A stretch of 64,000 bases of DNA from Guyparkeria sp016278265 (GCF_044582145.1 NZ_JBDODO010000006.1), one strand, 5' to 3'; positions 44,267-55,179 are shown, counted from the stretch's first letter. Notes: generated by a model not told the origin, from the letters alone. Numbers and translations: made by a program.

Positions 44267-46093
44267 CTAACGTTCGTTGACTGCACCGTGTTCGTCCACG
44301 GGACGCACGGATTCTCGAATCAGTTCGGCCCCGGCGCGTTCAGCGATGACGCGAGCCACCGGATGGTCGCGCAACGATTGCTCACGCGCCTCGGCGTCCG
44401 CTTGCTCGTTGCGCTCTCGGATTTGTGCCGGGGTTTCCACCGCCCCGACCGGTGGCGGTAACGACTCGCGAGGTGCCCCAGTTGGCCCGGTTGGCCCAAT
44501 CTTCTCGGCCGGCTTGGCGCGCACCGGCGTTGCGGCGGCCGACGTGTCACCCACTTCGAATCGTACAGGCTGCTGCACACCCAGTCGTTTAAGTTGCGCG
44601 ACCAGACGTTCCTGCGTGGCCTTCGAGGCCATGGAGAGGAATCCCGGGTCAATCACCAGCACGACCGCGTCGTCGTCGTTGATCGCATGACAGCGCTCGG
44701 CGAGGTTACGAGCCGGCATGGAAAGCTCTGCGACGATCTCGCACCAGTTTTCCGGCGTAATCATCCGACCGCCACTCGACGAACTCGCCTCCGCATCGGG
44801 TACCGCGAGATCACCGGCATTGGCGACGGCACTCACCCCCTCCTCAGCCGCGGCGATCGACGATTGCGCCCTGCCTGGAACGCCCCCCTCGGGACGATAA
44901 CCGACTGGCTCCCGGTCGGCGACACCGACCGGCGACTTGGGTGCTCGCCGAGCGACTGCTGGGGACGCCCCCTGGCTCGACGGAACTTGCCCAGAAACCG
45001 CGGAACCGACCTGACTCGCCGGAGACGCCTCGACTCCTCCGCCCGTGCCCGGCTCGAAGGCCAGCATGCGCAGCAGGGTCATCTCCAGGCCCACGCGTGG
45101 CGAAGGCGCCCAACCGAGGTCACGGCGACCGGACAAGGCAATCTGATACCAGAGCTGCAGGGTGGCGGCATCCGCGTTGAGCGCCGGTGCATCGGTCGGC
45201 AGCCATTGTGCCAGTGACGCCTGGTGGACGGTTTCGGCCAGTTCCGCCAACAGACGCGCCGGGTCCGCCGATCGCTCCAACGCCTGATCCACCAGTCCGA
45301 ACAGCCCATCGGCATCACCGGCCGCGAGCCGATCAAGCAACCCATGCAAGAGACGCCGATCGGTCACGCCGAGCATGTCGGCAATCGCATCGGTCTCAAG
45401 CCGGCCATCACAGAACCCGATCGCCTGATCGACGAGGCTCAGCGCATCGCGCATCGAACCGGCGGCGGCGTCTGCGACCAATCGCAGGGCTTCCGAGTCC
45501 GCCTCGATGCCCTCACGGCCAAGGATGTCGGCGAGATAGGTTTGGATATGCGCTTGGGGCAGCGCGCGCAGGTTGAACTGCAGACAGCGGGACAGCACCG
45601 TTACCGGCAATTTGTGCGGATCGGTGGTCGCCAGCAAGAACTTTACGTGCTCAGGCGGCTCTTCGAGCGTCTTCAACAGGGCGTTGAAGCTCGCCTGGGA
45701 AAACATGTGCACTTCGTCGATCAGGTAGATCTTGAAGCGGCCCTTGACCGGCAGGTAGACAACGTTTTCCAGGAGGTCGCGGGTGTCGTCGACCTTGGTG
45801 CGCGAGGCGGCGTCGACCTCGATCAGGTCGACGAATCGCCCCGAGTCGATCTCAAGGCAGGCAGCGCACTCGCCGCAGGGCTGGCTGGACACGCCCTGCT
45901 CACAGTTGAGCGCCTTGGCAAAGATCCGAGCAACCGTCGTCTTGCCCACCCCGCGGGTGCCGGTGAACAGGTAGGCATGATGAAGACGGTCGCGATCCAG
46001 CGCGTTGGTGAGTGCCTGGAGCACGTGACTCTGACCGACCATGTCGTCGAAACGCCGGGGTCGCCACTTACGTGCCAGTACCAGATAACTCAT
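44267..46093 (-). CDS. dnaX: DNA polymerase III subunits gamma and tau
   Basis: A 608-residue clamp-loader ATPase. It has LARKWRPRRFDDMVGQ at the start, Walker A in GTRGVGKTTVARIFAKALN (about residue 45-63), zinc-binding cysteines (CEQG, CGECAAC), Walker B in IYLIDEVHMFS and an SRC-type sensor (LSRCLQFN). The tau-specific C-terminal half (about 370-608) is variable and rich in Ala, Pro and Ser. I did not find an obvious slippery A-run for programmed frameshifting to gamma. The 4.5S RNA gene lies just upstream, a common pairing. Confidence 0.96.
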   Translation of the reverse strand: MSYLVLARKWRPRRFDDMVGQSHVLQALTNALDRDRLHHAYLFTGTRGVGKTTVARIFAKALNCEQGVSSQPCGECAACLEIDSGRFVDLIEVDAASRTKVDDTRDLLENVVYLPVKGRFKIYLIDEVHMFSQASFNALLKTLEEPPEHVKFLLATTDPHKLPVTVLSRCLQFNLRALPQAHIQTYLADILGREGIEADSEALRLVADAAAGSMRDALSLVDQAIGFCDGRLETDAIADMLGVTDRRLLHGLLDRLAAGDADGLFGLVDQALERSADPARLLAELAETVHQASLAQWLPTDAPALNADAATLQLWYQIALSGRRDLGWAPSPRVGLEMTLLRMLAFEPGTGGGVEASPASQVGSAVSGQVPSSQGASPAVARRAPKSPVGVADREPVGYRPEGGVPGRAQSSIAAAEEGVSAVANAGDLAVPDAEASSSSGGRMITPENWCEIVAELSMPARNLAERCHAINDDDAVVLVIDPGFLSMASKATQERLVAQLKRLGVQQPVRFEVGDTSAAATPVRAKPAEKIGPTGPTGAPRESLPPPVGAVETPAQIRERNEQADAEAREQSLRDHPVARVIAERAGAELIRESVRPVDEHGAVNER

Positions 46094-46111
46094 AGCGCGG
46101 GATCCAATTGG

Positions 46112-46226
<115 letters not shown>

Positions 46227-46340
46227 TTGGGTGGCGTCGTGGCCGGCCTGTTGCTGGCCAGAACGCGAGCGAAGAATAACACGCAGGCCGGGCTGAAAAC
46301 AGGCCGCGAGGGAAGATCTACACGAATACCCCAAGGCAGA

Positions 46341-47432
46341 TCACCCCTCGACGAGGATCTCGTCGAGGGCGGCGAGAAGGGCTGCGTTTTGCCCTTCGTT
46401 GCCGATGGTGATCCGCAGGTGATCCCCGATCCGCGCGCGATCGAAGTGGCGCACGATCACTCGTCGTTCCCGCAACCCTGCAGCAAGCGTCGCCCCGGCA
46501 CGGGTCGCGTGGCGCACAAGCACAAAATTGGCGGCCGACGGCAACACCTCGAAGCCGCGCGCCGCCAGATCCGAACCAAGTTGCTCGCGCATGGCGATGA
46601 TCGCGCGACGTGTCTGTTCGAAGTAGGCTTCGTCCTCGTAGGCGGCTATGGCGCCGGCGCTGGCCAGGCGGTCGACGGGATAGGAGTTGAAGCTGTCCTT
46701 GACCCGCGCGAGCCCCTCGATCAGCCCGGCATCGCCGACGGCAAAACCCAGTCGCAAACCGGCAAGCGAACGCGATTTCGACAGCGTTTGCGTCACCAGC
46801 AGGTTCGGGTAGCTGTCGATCAGGCCAATCGCGGACTCGCCGCCGAAATCGACATAGGCCTCGTCGATGACCACCGCGCAGTCGGCAAAGTGTGCCGCGA
46901 GCCGCTCGACCTGGTCGATGGCCAGCAGCCGGCCGGTGGGCGCGTTCGGGTTGGGCAGGATCACCCCGCCGACGCTCGACGGGTCGATGGCGCACATCGC
47001 CTCGACGTCTACGGCCAGCTCCTCGTCCAAGGCAACGGTGCGCGGCTCGATCCCGAACAACCGACAGTACACCGGGTAGAACGAGTAGGTGATGTCTGGG
47101 AATACGACCGGCCGGTCCCGCTGGAACAACGCCCGGAACAGGAAACCCAACACCTCGTCCGAGCCATTGCCAACAAAGACCTGTTCGGCCGTGACGCCGT
47201 GGTAATCGGCGAGACACTCGCGCAACGCAAGGCTGGTGGGATCCGGGTAAAGTCGCAAGCCATCATCGACCGCGGCACGAATCGCTTCGATCACCCGCGG
47301 CGATGGGCCGAAGGGGTTTTCGTTGGTGTTGAGCTTGACCAGGTCGTCGATCTTCGGCTGCTCACCCGGCACATAGGGCGACAGATTGCCCAGATCGTTC
47401 GACCAGAAACGGCTTGGCGAGTCGGCGGCCAT
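46341..47432 (-). CDS. hisC: Histidinol-phosphate aminotransferase
   Basis: A 363-residue PLP enzyme that transaminates imidazole acetol phosphate in histidine synthesis. It has KLNTNENPFGPSPRV near the start, FVGNGSDEVLGFLFRALFQ, NPNAPTGRLL, DEAYVDFGGES and the PLP-lysine motif TLSKSRSLAGLRLGFAVG. It follows hisD by 3 bp. The order hisG-hisD-hisC with murA upstream is standard for many gammaproteobacteria. Confidence 0.95.
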   Translation of the reverse strand: MAADSPSRFWSNDLGNLSPYVPGEQPKIDDLVKLNTNENPFGPSPRVIEAIRAAVDDGLRLYPDPTSLALRECLADYHGVTAEQVFVGNGSDEVLGFLFRALFQRDRPVVFPDITYSFYPVYCRLFGIEPRTVALDEELAVDVEAMCAIDPSSVGGVILPNPNAPTGRLLAIDQVERLAAHFADCAVVIDEAYVDFGGESAIGLIDSYPNLLVTQTLSKSRSLAGLRLGFAVGDAGLIEGLARVKDSFNSYPVDRLASAGAIAAYEDEAYFEQTRRAIIAMREQLGSDLAARGFEVLPSAANFVLVRHATRAGATLAAGLRERRVIVRHFDRARIGDHLRITIGNEGQNAALLAALDEILVEG

Positions 47433-47435
47433 GGC

Positions 47436-48737
47436 TCAGCCCTCGGCCTCGACCCGATAGCGAGCCGACTGGGCGTGCGCCTCGAGCCCCTCGGCACGGG
47501 CCAGCCGGTCGGCAACGCGACCCAGTTCCGCGGCACCGGCCGGGGAACAGTGGATGATGCTCGAGCGCTTCTGGAAGTCGTAGACCCCCAGCGGCGAAGA
47601 AAAGCGCGCCGTGCCCGAGGTGGGCAGGACGTGGTTGGGGCCAGCGCAGTAATCGCCCAAGGCCTCGGCGGTGTAGCGACCGACGAAAATGGCCCCGGCG
47701 TTGCGGATATCACCCAGACGCTTCTCGGCGCCCTCGAACGAGAGTTCCAGGTGCTCGGGGGCGATGCGGTTGACCAGTTCGATCGCGTGATCGATGTCGG
47801 CAACCTCGATCAGTGCGCCACGGGTCTCCAGTGCCTTGGCGATGATTTCGGCACGCGGCTGGTCGGGCAGCAGCCGCTCGATCGACGCGGCGACCGTGTC
47901 AAGGAAATCGGGATCGTGGGCCAACAGGATGGATTGCGCCTGCTCGTCGTGCTCGGCCTGGGAAAACAGGTCCATCGCGATCCAGTCGGGGTCGGTGTGA
48001 CCGTCACAGACAATCAGGATCTCGGACGGGCCGGCGATCATGTCGATGCCCACCTGGCCGAACACCTCACGTTTCGCAGCGGCGACGAAAATATTCCCCG
48101 GGCCGACGATCTTGTCCACCGCCGGGATCGTCTCGGTGCCATACGCCAATGCGCCGACGGCCTGGGCGCCGCCGACGGTGAACACGCGATCCACGCCGGC
48201 GATACGCGCCGCGGCGAGCACGGTGTCGTTCTGCACCCCATCGGGGGTGGGCACGACCATGATCACCTGTTCGACCCCGGCGACCTTGGCCGGGATCGCG
48301 TTCATCAGTACCGACGACGGATAGGCCGCCTTGCCGCCGGGCACGTAGAGCCCCACCCGGTCGAGCGGCGTGACCTGCTGGCCCAGGACGTTGCCGTTGG
48401 CCTCCGTGTAGGTCCAGCTCTCGCCTTTCTGTCGCTCGGCGTAGGCCCGCAAGCGCTCGGCGGCCAGCTCAAGGGCCTCGCGCACATCATCCGGGATGGC
48501 CTCGAGGGCGGCATCCAGTCGCTCGGCAGACAATTCCAGTTCGGCCGCGGAGTTGACCTCGAGCCGATCAAGCCGTCGGGTGTGCTCGACCACGGCGGCA
48601 TCACCGCGCTTGCGCACGTCGGTCAGGATCTCGCGAACGATGCCCTCTACCCGATCATCGGCCATACCCGACCAATCGAGGAGTTCGTTCAATTGGCTTT
48701 CAAAGCCCGCGGCGCGGGCATTCATGCGACGGATCAT
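47436..48737 (-). CDS. hisD: Histidinol dehydrogenase
   Basis: About 433 residues. It performs the last two oxidations of histidine synthesis, from L-histidinol to L-histidine with NAD+, and needs zinc. Conserved parts include YVPGGKAAYPSSVLMNAIPA, VGGAQAVGALAYGTETIP, GPGNIFVAAAKREVFG and PEHLELSFEGAE. The stop of hisG overlaps the start (TGATG); a GTG one codon earlier gives a 4-bp overlap instead. Confidence 0.96.
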   Translation of the reverse strand: MIRRMNARAAGFESQLNELLDWSGMADDRVEGIVREILTDVRKRGDAAVVEHTRRLDRLEVNSAAELELSAERLDAALEAIPDDVREALELAAERLRAYAERQKGESWTYTEANGNVLGQQVTPLDRVGLYVPGGKAAYPSSVLMNAIPAKVAGVEQVIMVVPTPDGVQNDTVLAAARIAGVDRVFTVGGAQAVGALAYGTETIPAVDKIVGPGNIFVAAAKREVFGQVGIDMIAGPSEILIVCDGHTDPDWIAMDLFSQAEHDEQAQSILLAHDPDFLDTVAASIERLLPDQPRAEIIAKALETRGALIEVADIDHAIELVNRIAPEHLELSFEGAEKRLGDIRNAGAIFVGRYTAEALGDYCAGPNHVLPTSGTARFSSPLGVYDFQKRSSIIHCSPAGAAELGRVADRLARAEGLEAHAQSARYRVEAEG

Positions 48738-49378
48738 CACTTGCCCTCCAGGTACTGCTCCACCCGATCAACGAAGTCACTCACCCGCGCGTGCTTGAGC
48801 TTCTGTGCCGCGCGATTGACGATCAAGCGCGAGGAGATCTCGGCAATGTGCTCGAGCGGCTCCAGGCCGTTGGCGCGGAGCGTGTTGCCGGTATCGACCA
48901 CGTCGACAATGCAATCGCCAAGGTCGACCAATGGCGCCAGCTCCATCGAACCGTACAGCTTGATCAACTCGATTTGCCGGCCGCGGTCGGCAAAGTAGGA
49001 TTCGGCGGCACGGGTGTACTTGGTCGCCACGCGGATGCGCCCGGCACGCTCGAGCGCCCCCGGCTTGCCCGCCACCATCAGCTTGCACTGGGCGATCTTG
49101 AGATCGACCAGTTCGAACAGGCCGTCCCCGCCGTGTTCGAACAGCACGTCCTTGCCCGCGACACCGATGTCTGCGGCCCCGTGCTGCACGTAGGTCGGCA
49201 CGTCCGAGGCACGCAGGATCAGCAGACGCACGCTCGGATCGCTGGTCTCGAGAATCAGCTTGCGGCTCTTGTCCGGGTCCTCGAGGGGCTCGATACCCAC
49301 GGAGGCCAGCAGTGGCAGGGTTTCCTGGAAGATGCGCCCCTTGGAGAGCGCGACGACGATCTGGTCGGATTGGGACAT
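48737..49378 (-). CDS. hisG: ATP phosphoribosyltransferase, short form
   Basis: A 213-residue enzyme for the first step of histidine synthesis. It has VVALSKGRIFQETLPLL at the N-terminus and the PRPP-binding region IVDVVDTGNTLRANGLE near residue 160-176. This is the short form lacking the C-terminal regulatory domain, which needs the HisZ partner; hisZ is not in the window. It lies 5 bp after murA. Confidence 0.95.
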   Translation of the reverse strand: MSQSDQIVVALSKGRIFQETLPLLASVGIEPLEDPDKSRKLILETSDPSVRLLILRASDVPTYVQHGAADIGVAGKDVLFEHGGDGLFELVDLKIAQCKLMVAGKPGALERAGRIRVATKYTRAAESYFADRGRQIELIKLYGSMELAPLVDLGDCIVDVVDTGNTLRANGLEPLEHIAEISSRLIVNRAAQKLKHARVSDFVDRVEQYLEGK

Positions 49379-49383
49379 GGCGA

Positions 49384-50643
<1,260 letters not shown>

Positions 50644-50671
50644 TAGATGGAATCGGGTCTCAAGCCGTGGG

Positions 50672-50995
50672 CTAATCCAGGCCAGTCTCGAGTGTCATCA
50701 GCTCGTCGAGCCCATAGACACTCATCATCTGGCGCATGGCCTGGGGCGCGTGAGTGTATCGCAGACGAATGCCTTTTTCCTCGGCGTCAGCCTGAACCGC
50801 CGTCAACCAGGCGAGCCCCGCGGTATCGATGCGCTCGACCTGACCAAGGTGCACATCGACCGTCGGACCCACCACGTCCGCCGGGAGATCGCCCGGTTGG
50901 CGATCGAGTCCCGCGCGCAGCAACGATCCACCCAGACGGATCAGCCCCGGCTCGACGCGCAGGGTCCAGCCGCGTTCAGTGGCGGCCGTTTTCAT
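50672..50995 (-). CDS. mlaB: STAS domain protein MlaB
   Basis: A 107-residue cytoplasmic STAS-domain subunit of the Mla lipid-transport ABC complex, which stabilises the MlaF ATPase. The segment VDVHLGQVERIDTAGLAWLT contains the conserved Asp-Thr-Ala-Gly turn typical of STAS proteins. Its start overlaps mlaC by 20 bp. Sequence similarity within this family is low, so the name depends partly on the operon position. Confidence 0.85.
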   Translation of the reverse strand: MKTAATERGWTLRVEPGLIRLGGSLLRAGLDRQPGDLPADVVGPTVDVHLGQVERIDTAGLAWLTAVQADAEEKGIRLRYTHAPQAMRQMMSVYGLDELMTLETGLD

Positions 50996-51623
50996 TCTGC
51001 TCCTGCAGGGTCTGGATCAGCCCGTCGATACCGTCACGCTGAATCTTCTGCGCGAAGCTGCCGCGGTAGTTGTTGACCAGGCTGATGCCGTCGACCACGA
51101 CATCGTAGGATTTCCATTCGCCGTCCACCGGGGCCATGCGGTAGGCCACCGGCACGATACCCAGATCGCCACCGGAGATCTCGGACTCGACCACCAGTTC
51201 GTCGTCCGCCCCGCCCGGCTTGGTGCCAACGATTTCGATTTCCTGGTTGCCCAGCTCGGAGAGCGGACCGGCATAGGTCCGCACCAGCAGTCGCTGGAAC
51301 TCCTTGTTGAATTGCGCACGCTGGGCCGCCGTAGCCTGCCGGTAGTAACGGCCCAACACCAGACGGGTCATCCGCTCCGAATCGACGTGCGGCAACAGCA
51401 GCCGGTCCACGGTATCGAGCAGCGCCTCGGGATCGGCCTTCACTGCTGCCTGGTTGGCGCGAATCTCGGCAATCACCGCCTTGGCGGTCGATTCCACCAA
51501 ATGGCGGGCATCCGCTGCAGTCGGTTCGGCGCGCGCGGTCACGGATAGACCGGTAAGCAGCAGGCCAACCAGACCCAGGACGGGCCAAGAGACACGGCGA
51601 AACAGGGGCAATGCAAAGTTCAT
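50976..51623 (-). CDS. mlaC: Periplasmic phospholipid-binding protein MlaC
   Basis: A 215-residue protein with a signal peptide (MNFALPLFRRVSWPVLGLVG, cleaving after VTARA) and a Tol-Tol-Ttg2 fold. It has LVLGRYYRQATAAQRAQFNK and LLVRTYAGPLSELGNQEIEI near the middle, and YDVVVDGISLVNNYRGSF. It ferries phospholipids across the periplasm between outer-membrane MlaA and the inner-membrane MlaFEDB complex. A TolC-family gene separates it from mlaD. Confidence 0.93.
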   Translation of the reverse strand: MNFALPLFRRVSWPVLGLVGLLLTGLSVTARAEPTAADARHLVESTAKAVIAEIRANQAAVKADPEALLDTVDRLLLPHVDSERMTRLVLGRYYRQATAAQRAQFNKEFQRLLVRTYAGPLSELGNQEIEIVGTKPGGADDELVVESEISGGDLGIVPVAYRMAPVDGEWKSYDVVVDGISLVNNYRGSFAQKIQRDGIDGLIQTLQEQNENGRH

Positions 51624-51691
51624 AGGGATCTCACTGATTGGATGTCATTGGCGATGACGCCACGCGGCAGGCCAGACTCATTGGTCGAGCC

Positions 51692-53107
51692 TTACTGGGG
51701 GTAGTCGCCCGTGGCGATCGCCAATTTCGCCACGCTCATGTTGTAGTCATTGATGATGCGGAAATAGTCGGCCTGCGCCTCGGTATTGGCCCTGACCGCT
51801 TCGGCCACCTTCTCGCCCCCCACCAGGCCGGCCTGGTAATCCATGAAGGTCGATACCATCCACTTGCGAGTGTTGTCCTTGGCCGCATCCAGGGCCTGGA
51901 TCTGTCGATCCAGACCATGCGACTGGTGATAGGCCTCGGCGACCTGGAACGGGATACCCTGGCGGGCCAGCTTCGCCTTGGCGACCACGCCCTGGAGCTG
52001 TGCCTCGGCCTCACTGACATTCGCGCGCATCACACCGGGATTGAAATCCCACTGCAACCCGACCACCGGGGCGGCATACGCCTGGTTGAGTGGCTGGTTG
52101 ATGTAAGGGTTGTTGAGTCGATCACGCCCCGGCGTATACGTCGCCCCGGCAACCACGCCGGCGTACAGGTTCGGGTACCGTTCGCTTTTGCGCGCCGCAA
52201 CGTAATTGCGCATCGCCGCCTGACCGTTCTCGGCCATCGCCATCTCCGGGCGCTGCGCCAGCGCACGATCGGCGAGTTCGCTGAGTTCGCCCGCGGGCAA
52301 GGTGATCGGCTCGATGTGCGTTTGGGCCACCTCGATGCTCGAATCGATCGGCACGCCGATGATGGTCTTGAGCCCGTCGATCGCGATGGCCTCGACGCTA
52401 CCGGCTTCGGCCAAGTAGCGCTCCAGCTGGGCCACCCCGCTCTCGAGCGCGTACAGCTGGCTCATCGGCGCCTCGCCGGCCTCGGCATCCTCGCGCATGT
52501 CGTCACGAGTGCGATCGATCTGGCGCTTGACCCCTTCGAGCATCTGGCGCGTGTCGCGCGCGGCCAGATAACCCCAGTAGGCGCGACGCACGGTGAGCCA
52601 CGTCTCGCCCCGCGCCAAGGCCACCTCGGAGGCCTTCACGTCACGGTTCAGGCGGGCCGCATCGCCGTAGTTCTCCAGCTTGCCGAAGGTGTAGAGCGGC
52701 TGGATGATCGAGGCAGTCAGCCCGGAGGTGACGGTCAATCCCTCGTCGAGCGAGTTGCCATCATCGCGCAGGGTGCACCCCGAATCCGGGCAGGTGTTGG
52801 TCCCGTTGGTGAAGATGCCGTCCTCGGCCTTCGGCGCCAGCCCCATGTAAAGGTTGGCCGAGACGCGCGGCCCGCCCTCGCCTTTCACCCGCTCGATCAG
52901 CGCCTGGGCCCGCGCGACATTGGCCCGCTGCTCGTCGATGCGTGGGTCGGCGTGCAGGGCCATCGCAGTGGCCTGCTCCAGGGTGATCGGCTCGCTCGGG
53001 GCGACCTCGGCCCGAACCATGCCGCTTGCCAGGGCAACTAGGGCAACCAGGGCGACCGCCAGGACCTGCGACCCACCCCACTCTAGGAATCCGTCTCGCT
53101 TCTTCAT
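51692..53107 (-). CDS. TolC family outer-membrane efflux protein within the mla operon
   Basis: A 471-residue protein with an N-terminal signal peptide (VLAVALVALVALASGMVRA) and two helical-repeat TolC-type modules, beginning ITLEQATAMALHADPRIDEQ and continuing with LEQATAMAL/ELADRALAQRPEM-type repeats. Two Cys (CPDSGC) lie near residue 82-87. It sits between mlaD and mlaC, overlapping mlaD by 4 bp, so it is translated in the same operon. TolC-family proteins form outer-membrane channels for type I secretion and efflux. Its presence suggests an outer-membrane partner for the lipid-transport system, an inference only. Confidence 0.88.
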   Translation of the reverse strand: MKKRDGFLEWGGSQVLAVALVALVALASGMVRAEVAPSEPITLEQATAMALHADPRIDEQRANVARAQALIERVKGEGGPRVSANLYMGLAPKAEDGIFTNGTNTCPDSGCTLRDDGNSLDEGLTVTSGLTASIIQPLYTFGKLENYGDAARLNRDVKASEVALARGETWLTVRRAYWGYLAARDTRQMLEGVKRQIDRTRDDMREDAEAGEAPMSQLYALESGVAQLERYLAEAGSVEAIAIDGLKTIIGVPIDSSIEVAQTHIEPITLPAGELSELADRALAQRPEMAMAENGQAAMRNYVAARKSERYPNLYAGVVAGATYTPGRDRLNNPYINQPLNQAYAAPVVGLQWDFNPGVMRANVSEAEAQLQGVVAKAKLARQGIPFQVAEAYHQSHGLDRQIQALDAAKDNTRKWMVSTFMDYQAGLVGGEKVAEAVRANTEAQADYFRIINDYNMSVAKLAIATGDYPQ

Positions 53108-53562
53108 TCTTTTGCCTTGTCAAACAGGAACTTGGAAACCACGCTTTCGAGGATGATCGCCGACTGGGTCATCGTGATCCGGTCGCCGTCCTCGAGCGAC
53201 TCCAGCGCACCACCGGGCGAAATCTCGACGTATTGTGCCCCGAGCAGCCCGGCAGTGTAGATGTTGGCGAAGGAGTCGGTCGGCAGGTTGTCGTACTTGT
53301 CGTCGATCACCATGCGCACCTCCGCCTGGAACGTCTCCGGATGAATCTCGATCGAATCCACTCGGCCGATGGTCAGGCCGGCCAGCTTGACGGGCGACTG
53401 CGCCGTCAGTCCACCGATATTGTCGAAGCGGGCGGTGATCTCGTAACCGCTCATCCGGCTGGCGCCGAAGTTGCTCCATTGCAGCGCCATCACCATCAGG
53501 GCGGCGATACCGGCGAGCACGAACAGCCCCACCACCAATTCGACTCCGCGTTGCACATTCAT
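53104..53562 (-). CDS. mlaD: MCE domain protein MlaD
   Basis: About 152 residues. One N-terminal TM helix (VELVVGLFVLAGIAALMVMA) is followed by a periplasmic MCE domain with FDNIGGLTAQSPVKLAGLTI and IYTAGLLGAQYVEISPGG. It forms the hexameric lipid-binding ring of the Mla complex. The ATG chosen follows the mlaE stop by 4 bp; a TTG 5 codons earlier would overlap it. Confidence 0.94.
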   Translation of the reverse strand: MNVQRGVELVVGLFVLAGIAALMVMALQWSNFGASRMSGYEITARFDNIGGLTAQSPVKLAGLTIGRVDSIEIHPETFQAEVRMVIDDKYDNLPTDSFANIYTAGLLGAQYVEISPGGALESLEDGDRITMTQSAIILESVVSKFLFDKAKE

Positions 53563-53566
53563 CCCA

Positions 53567-54355
53567 TCACGCCCCAAACATGAAAGCTGTCATTACGAAA
53601 TCCAGTCCCAGCACCGCGAGCGAGCTCAAGACCACGGTCTGCGTCGTCGCTCGGGCCATGCCGCTGGCGGTCGGCTCGGCGCGGTAGCCCTCGTAGACGG
53701 AGATCAGGGCGATCACCGCGCCGAAGGCCAGCGACTTGACCGCCCCGCCGCCGACGTCCTCCCAGGCCTCCATCTGCTCGCGGATCTGGCCCCAGTATGA
53801 GGCCTGGTCGACGCCCAGCACCACGACCCCGATCAGGTAGCCGCCGACGATCCCGACCAGCGAAAACATCGCCGCCAGCAGGGGCACCGAGATCAGCGCC
53901 CCCCAGAAACGTGGACCGATCACACGCCGCATCGGGTCGACGGCCATCATCTCAAGCGCGGCGAGCTGCTCGGTGGTCTTCATCAAGGCGATCTCGGCGG
54001 TAATCGCCGAGCCGGCCCGACCGGCGAACAGCAGCGCGGCAACCACCGGCCCCAGTTCTCGCACCAGAGAGAGGGCCACCATCACACCGAGCGACTCGCT
54101 GGCATTGAAGTTCGACAGGATGTTATAGCCCTGCAGCCCCAACACCAGCCCGACAAACCCACCGGCAACCAGAATGATCACCAGCGAGAGCACGCCGGCG
54201 GCGTAGACCTGTTGGAGGATATCCCGCGGGCGCGACCAGGTCGGAATCAACACCCAGGCCAGCTCGATCGCAAACAGGGCCATGGAGCCGGCGTGCTGCG
54301 CCCCGTCGAGGACCATCCGGCCAAGCCGGGCGATCGAATTCAGGACTGCATTCAT
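53567..54355 (-). CDS. mlaE: Mla ABC transporter permease MlaE
   Basis: A 262-residue inner-membrane permease of the MlaE family with about five helices. Conserved stretches are GLVLGLQGYNILSNFNASES, RELGPVVAALLFAGRAGSAI, TAEIALMKTTEQLAALEMMA and the last ATTQTVVLSSLAVLGLDFVM. It forms the membrane core of the phospholipid transporter with MlaF, MlaB and MlaD. The start overlaps the mlaF stop by 4 bp. Confidence 0.95.
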   Translation of the reverse strand: MNAVLNSIARLGRMVLDGAQHAGSMALFAIELAWVLIPTWSRPRDILQQVYAAGVLSLVIILVAGGFVGLVLGLQGYNILSNFNASESLGVMVALSLVRELGPVVAALLFAGRAGSAITAEIALMKTTEQLAALEMMAVDPMRRVIGPRFWGALISVPLLAAMFSLVGIVGGYLIGVVVLGVDQASYWGQIREQMEAWEDVGGGAVKSLAFGAVIALISVYEGYRAEPTASGMARATTQTVVLSSLAVLGLDFVMTAFMFGA

Positions 54356-55179
54356 TGCCCGCCTCTCAGGCCGAGATCGGCAGACAGCGGGGCCTCGTCT
54401 TCAGCCGCGTTGAGCGGCCCGTCGGCGACCCCGTCGAGAAATTGCGCCAGGGCCGGTTCCTGCTCGCGCTGGGCACGCACCTCGTCAGGGGTGCCTTGGC
54501 CGATGACCCGGCCGCCGGCAATGACGATCACCTGATCGGCGATGCTCATCGCCTCTTTGACGTCGTGGGTCACGACGATGCTCGTCAGACCCAGGGCGTC
54601 GTTGAGCCGCCGGATCAATCGCAGCAGCACGCCCATGCTGACTGGATCCTGGCCCGCAAACGGCTCGTCATAGAGCATGATTTCGGGGTCGAGCGCCATC
54701 GCTCGGGCCAACGCGGCACGGCGGGCCATCCCGCCAGAAAGCTCGGCGGGGTACTTGTCCCGGGCGGAGCGCAGCCCGACCGCCTCGAGCTTGAACAGGA
54801 CAATGCGACGAATCACCGCCTCGTCCAGACGGGAATGGGCGCGCAAAGGGAAGGCCACGTTCTCGCCCACCGTCAGGTCGGTAAATAGCGCGCCGTTCTG
54901 AAACAGCACACCCATACGACGGCGCAGGGCATACAACGCCTTGCGCCGGGCACGCGATACCTCGGTGCCGTCGACGAGTACCCGGCCACTCGCCGGGCGC
55001 ACCTGGCCACCGATCAACCGCAGCAGCGTTGTCTTGCCGGTGCCCGAGGGGCCGAGTACCGCCGTGACTTCGCCGCGACCAAAGCGCATGTCGACGCCAT
55101 CGAAGATTACCTGGGCGCCCCGGGCGAAATGCACCGCGTCGAGCTCGATCATGCTGGTGGTGGTGCCTGACTCACTCAC
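54352..55179 (-). CDS. mlaF: Mla ABC transporter ATP-binding protein MlaF
   Basis: About 275 residues. It has Walker A GPSGTGKTTLLRLIGG, the signature LSGGMARRAALARAMALD, Walker B IMLYDEPFAGQDP and switch His in SIVVTHDVKEAMS, the MlaF type of ABC ATPase. It powers phospholipid movement through MlaE. GTG at 55179 is preferred because it overlaps the stop of the preceding gene by 4 bp (GTGA); ATG at 55152 is the alternative. Confidence 0.94.
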   Translation of the reverse strand: MSESGTTTSMIELDAVHFARGAQVIFDGVDMRFGRGEVTAVLGPSGTGKTTLLRLIGGQVRPASGRVLVDGTEVSRARRKALYALRRRMGVLFQNGALFTDLTVGENVAFPLRAHSRLDEAVIRRIVLFKLEAVGLRSARDKYPAELSGGMARRAALARAMALDPEIMLYDEPFAGQDPVSMGVLLRLIRRLNDALGLTSIVVTHDVKEAMSIADQVIVIAGGRVIGQGTPDEVRAQREQEPALAQFLDGVADGPLNAAEDEAPLSADLGLRGGQ

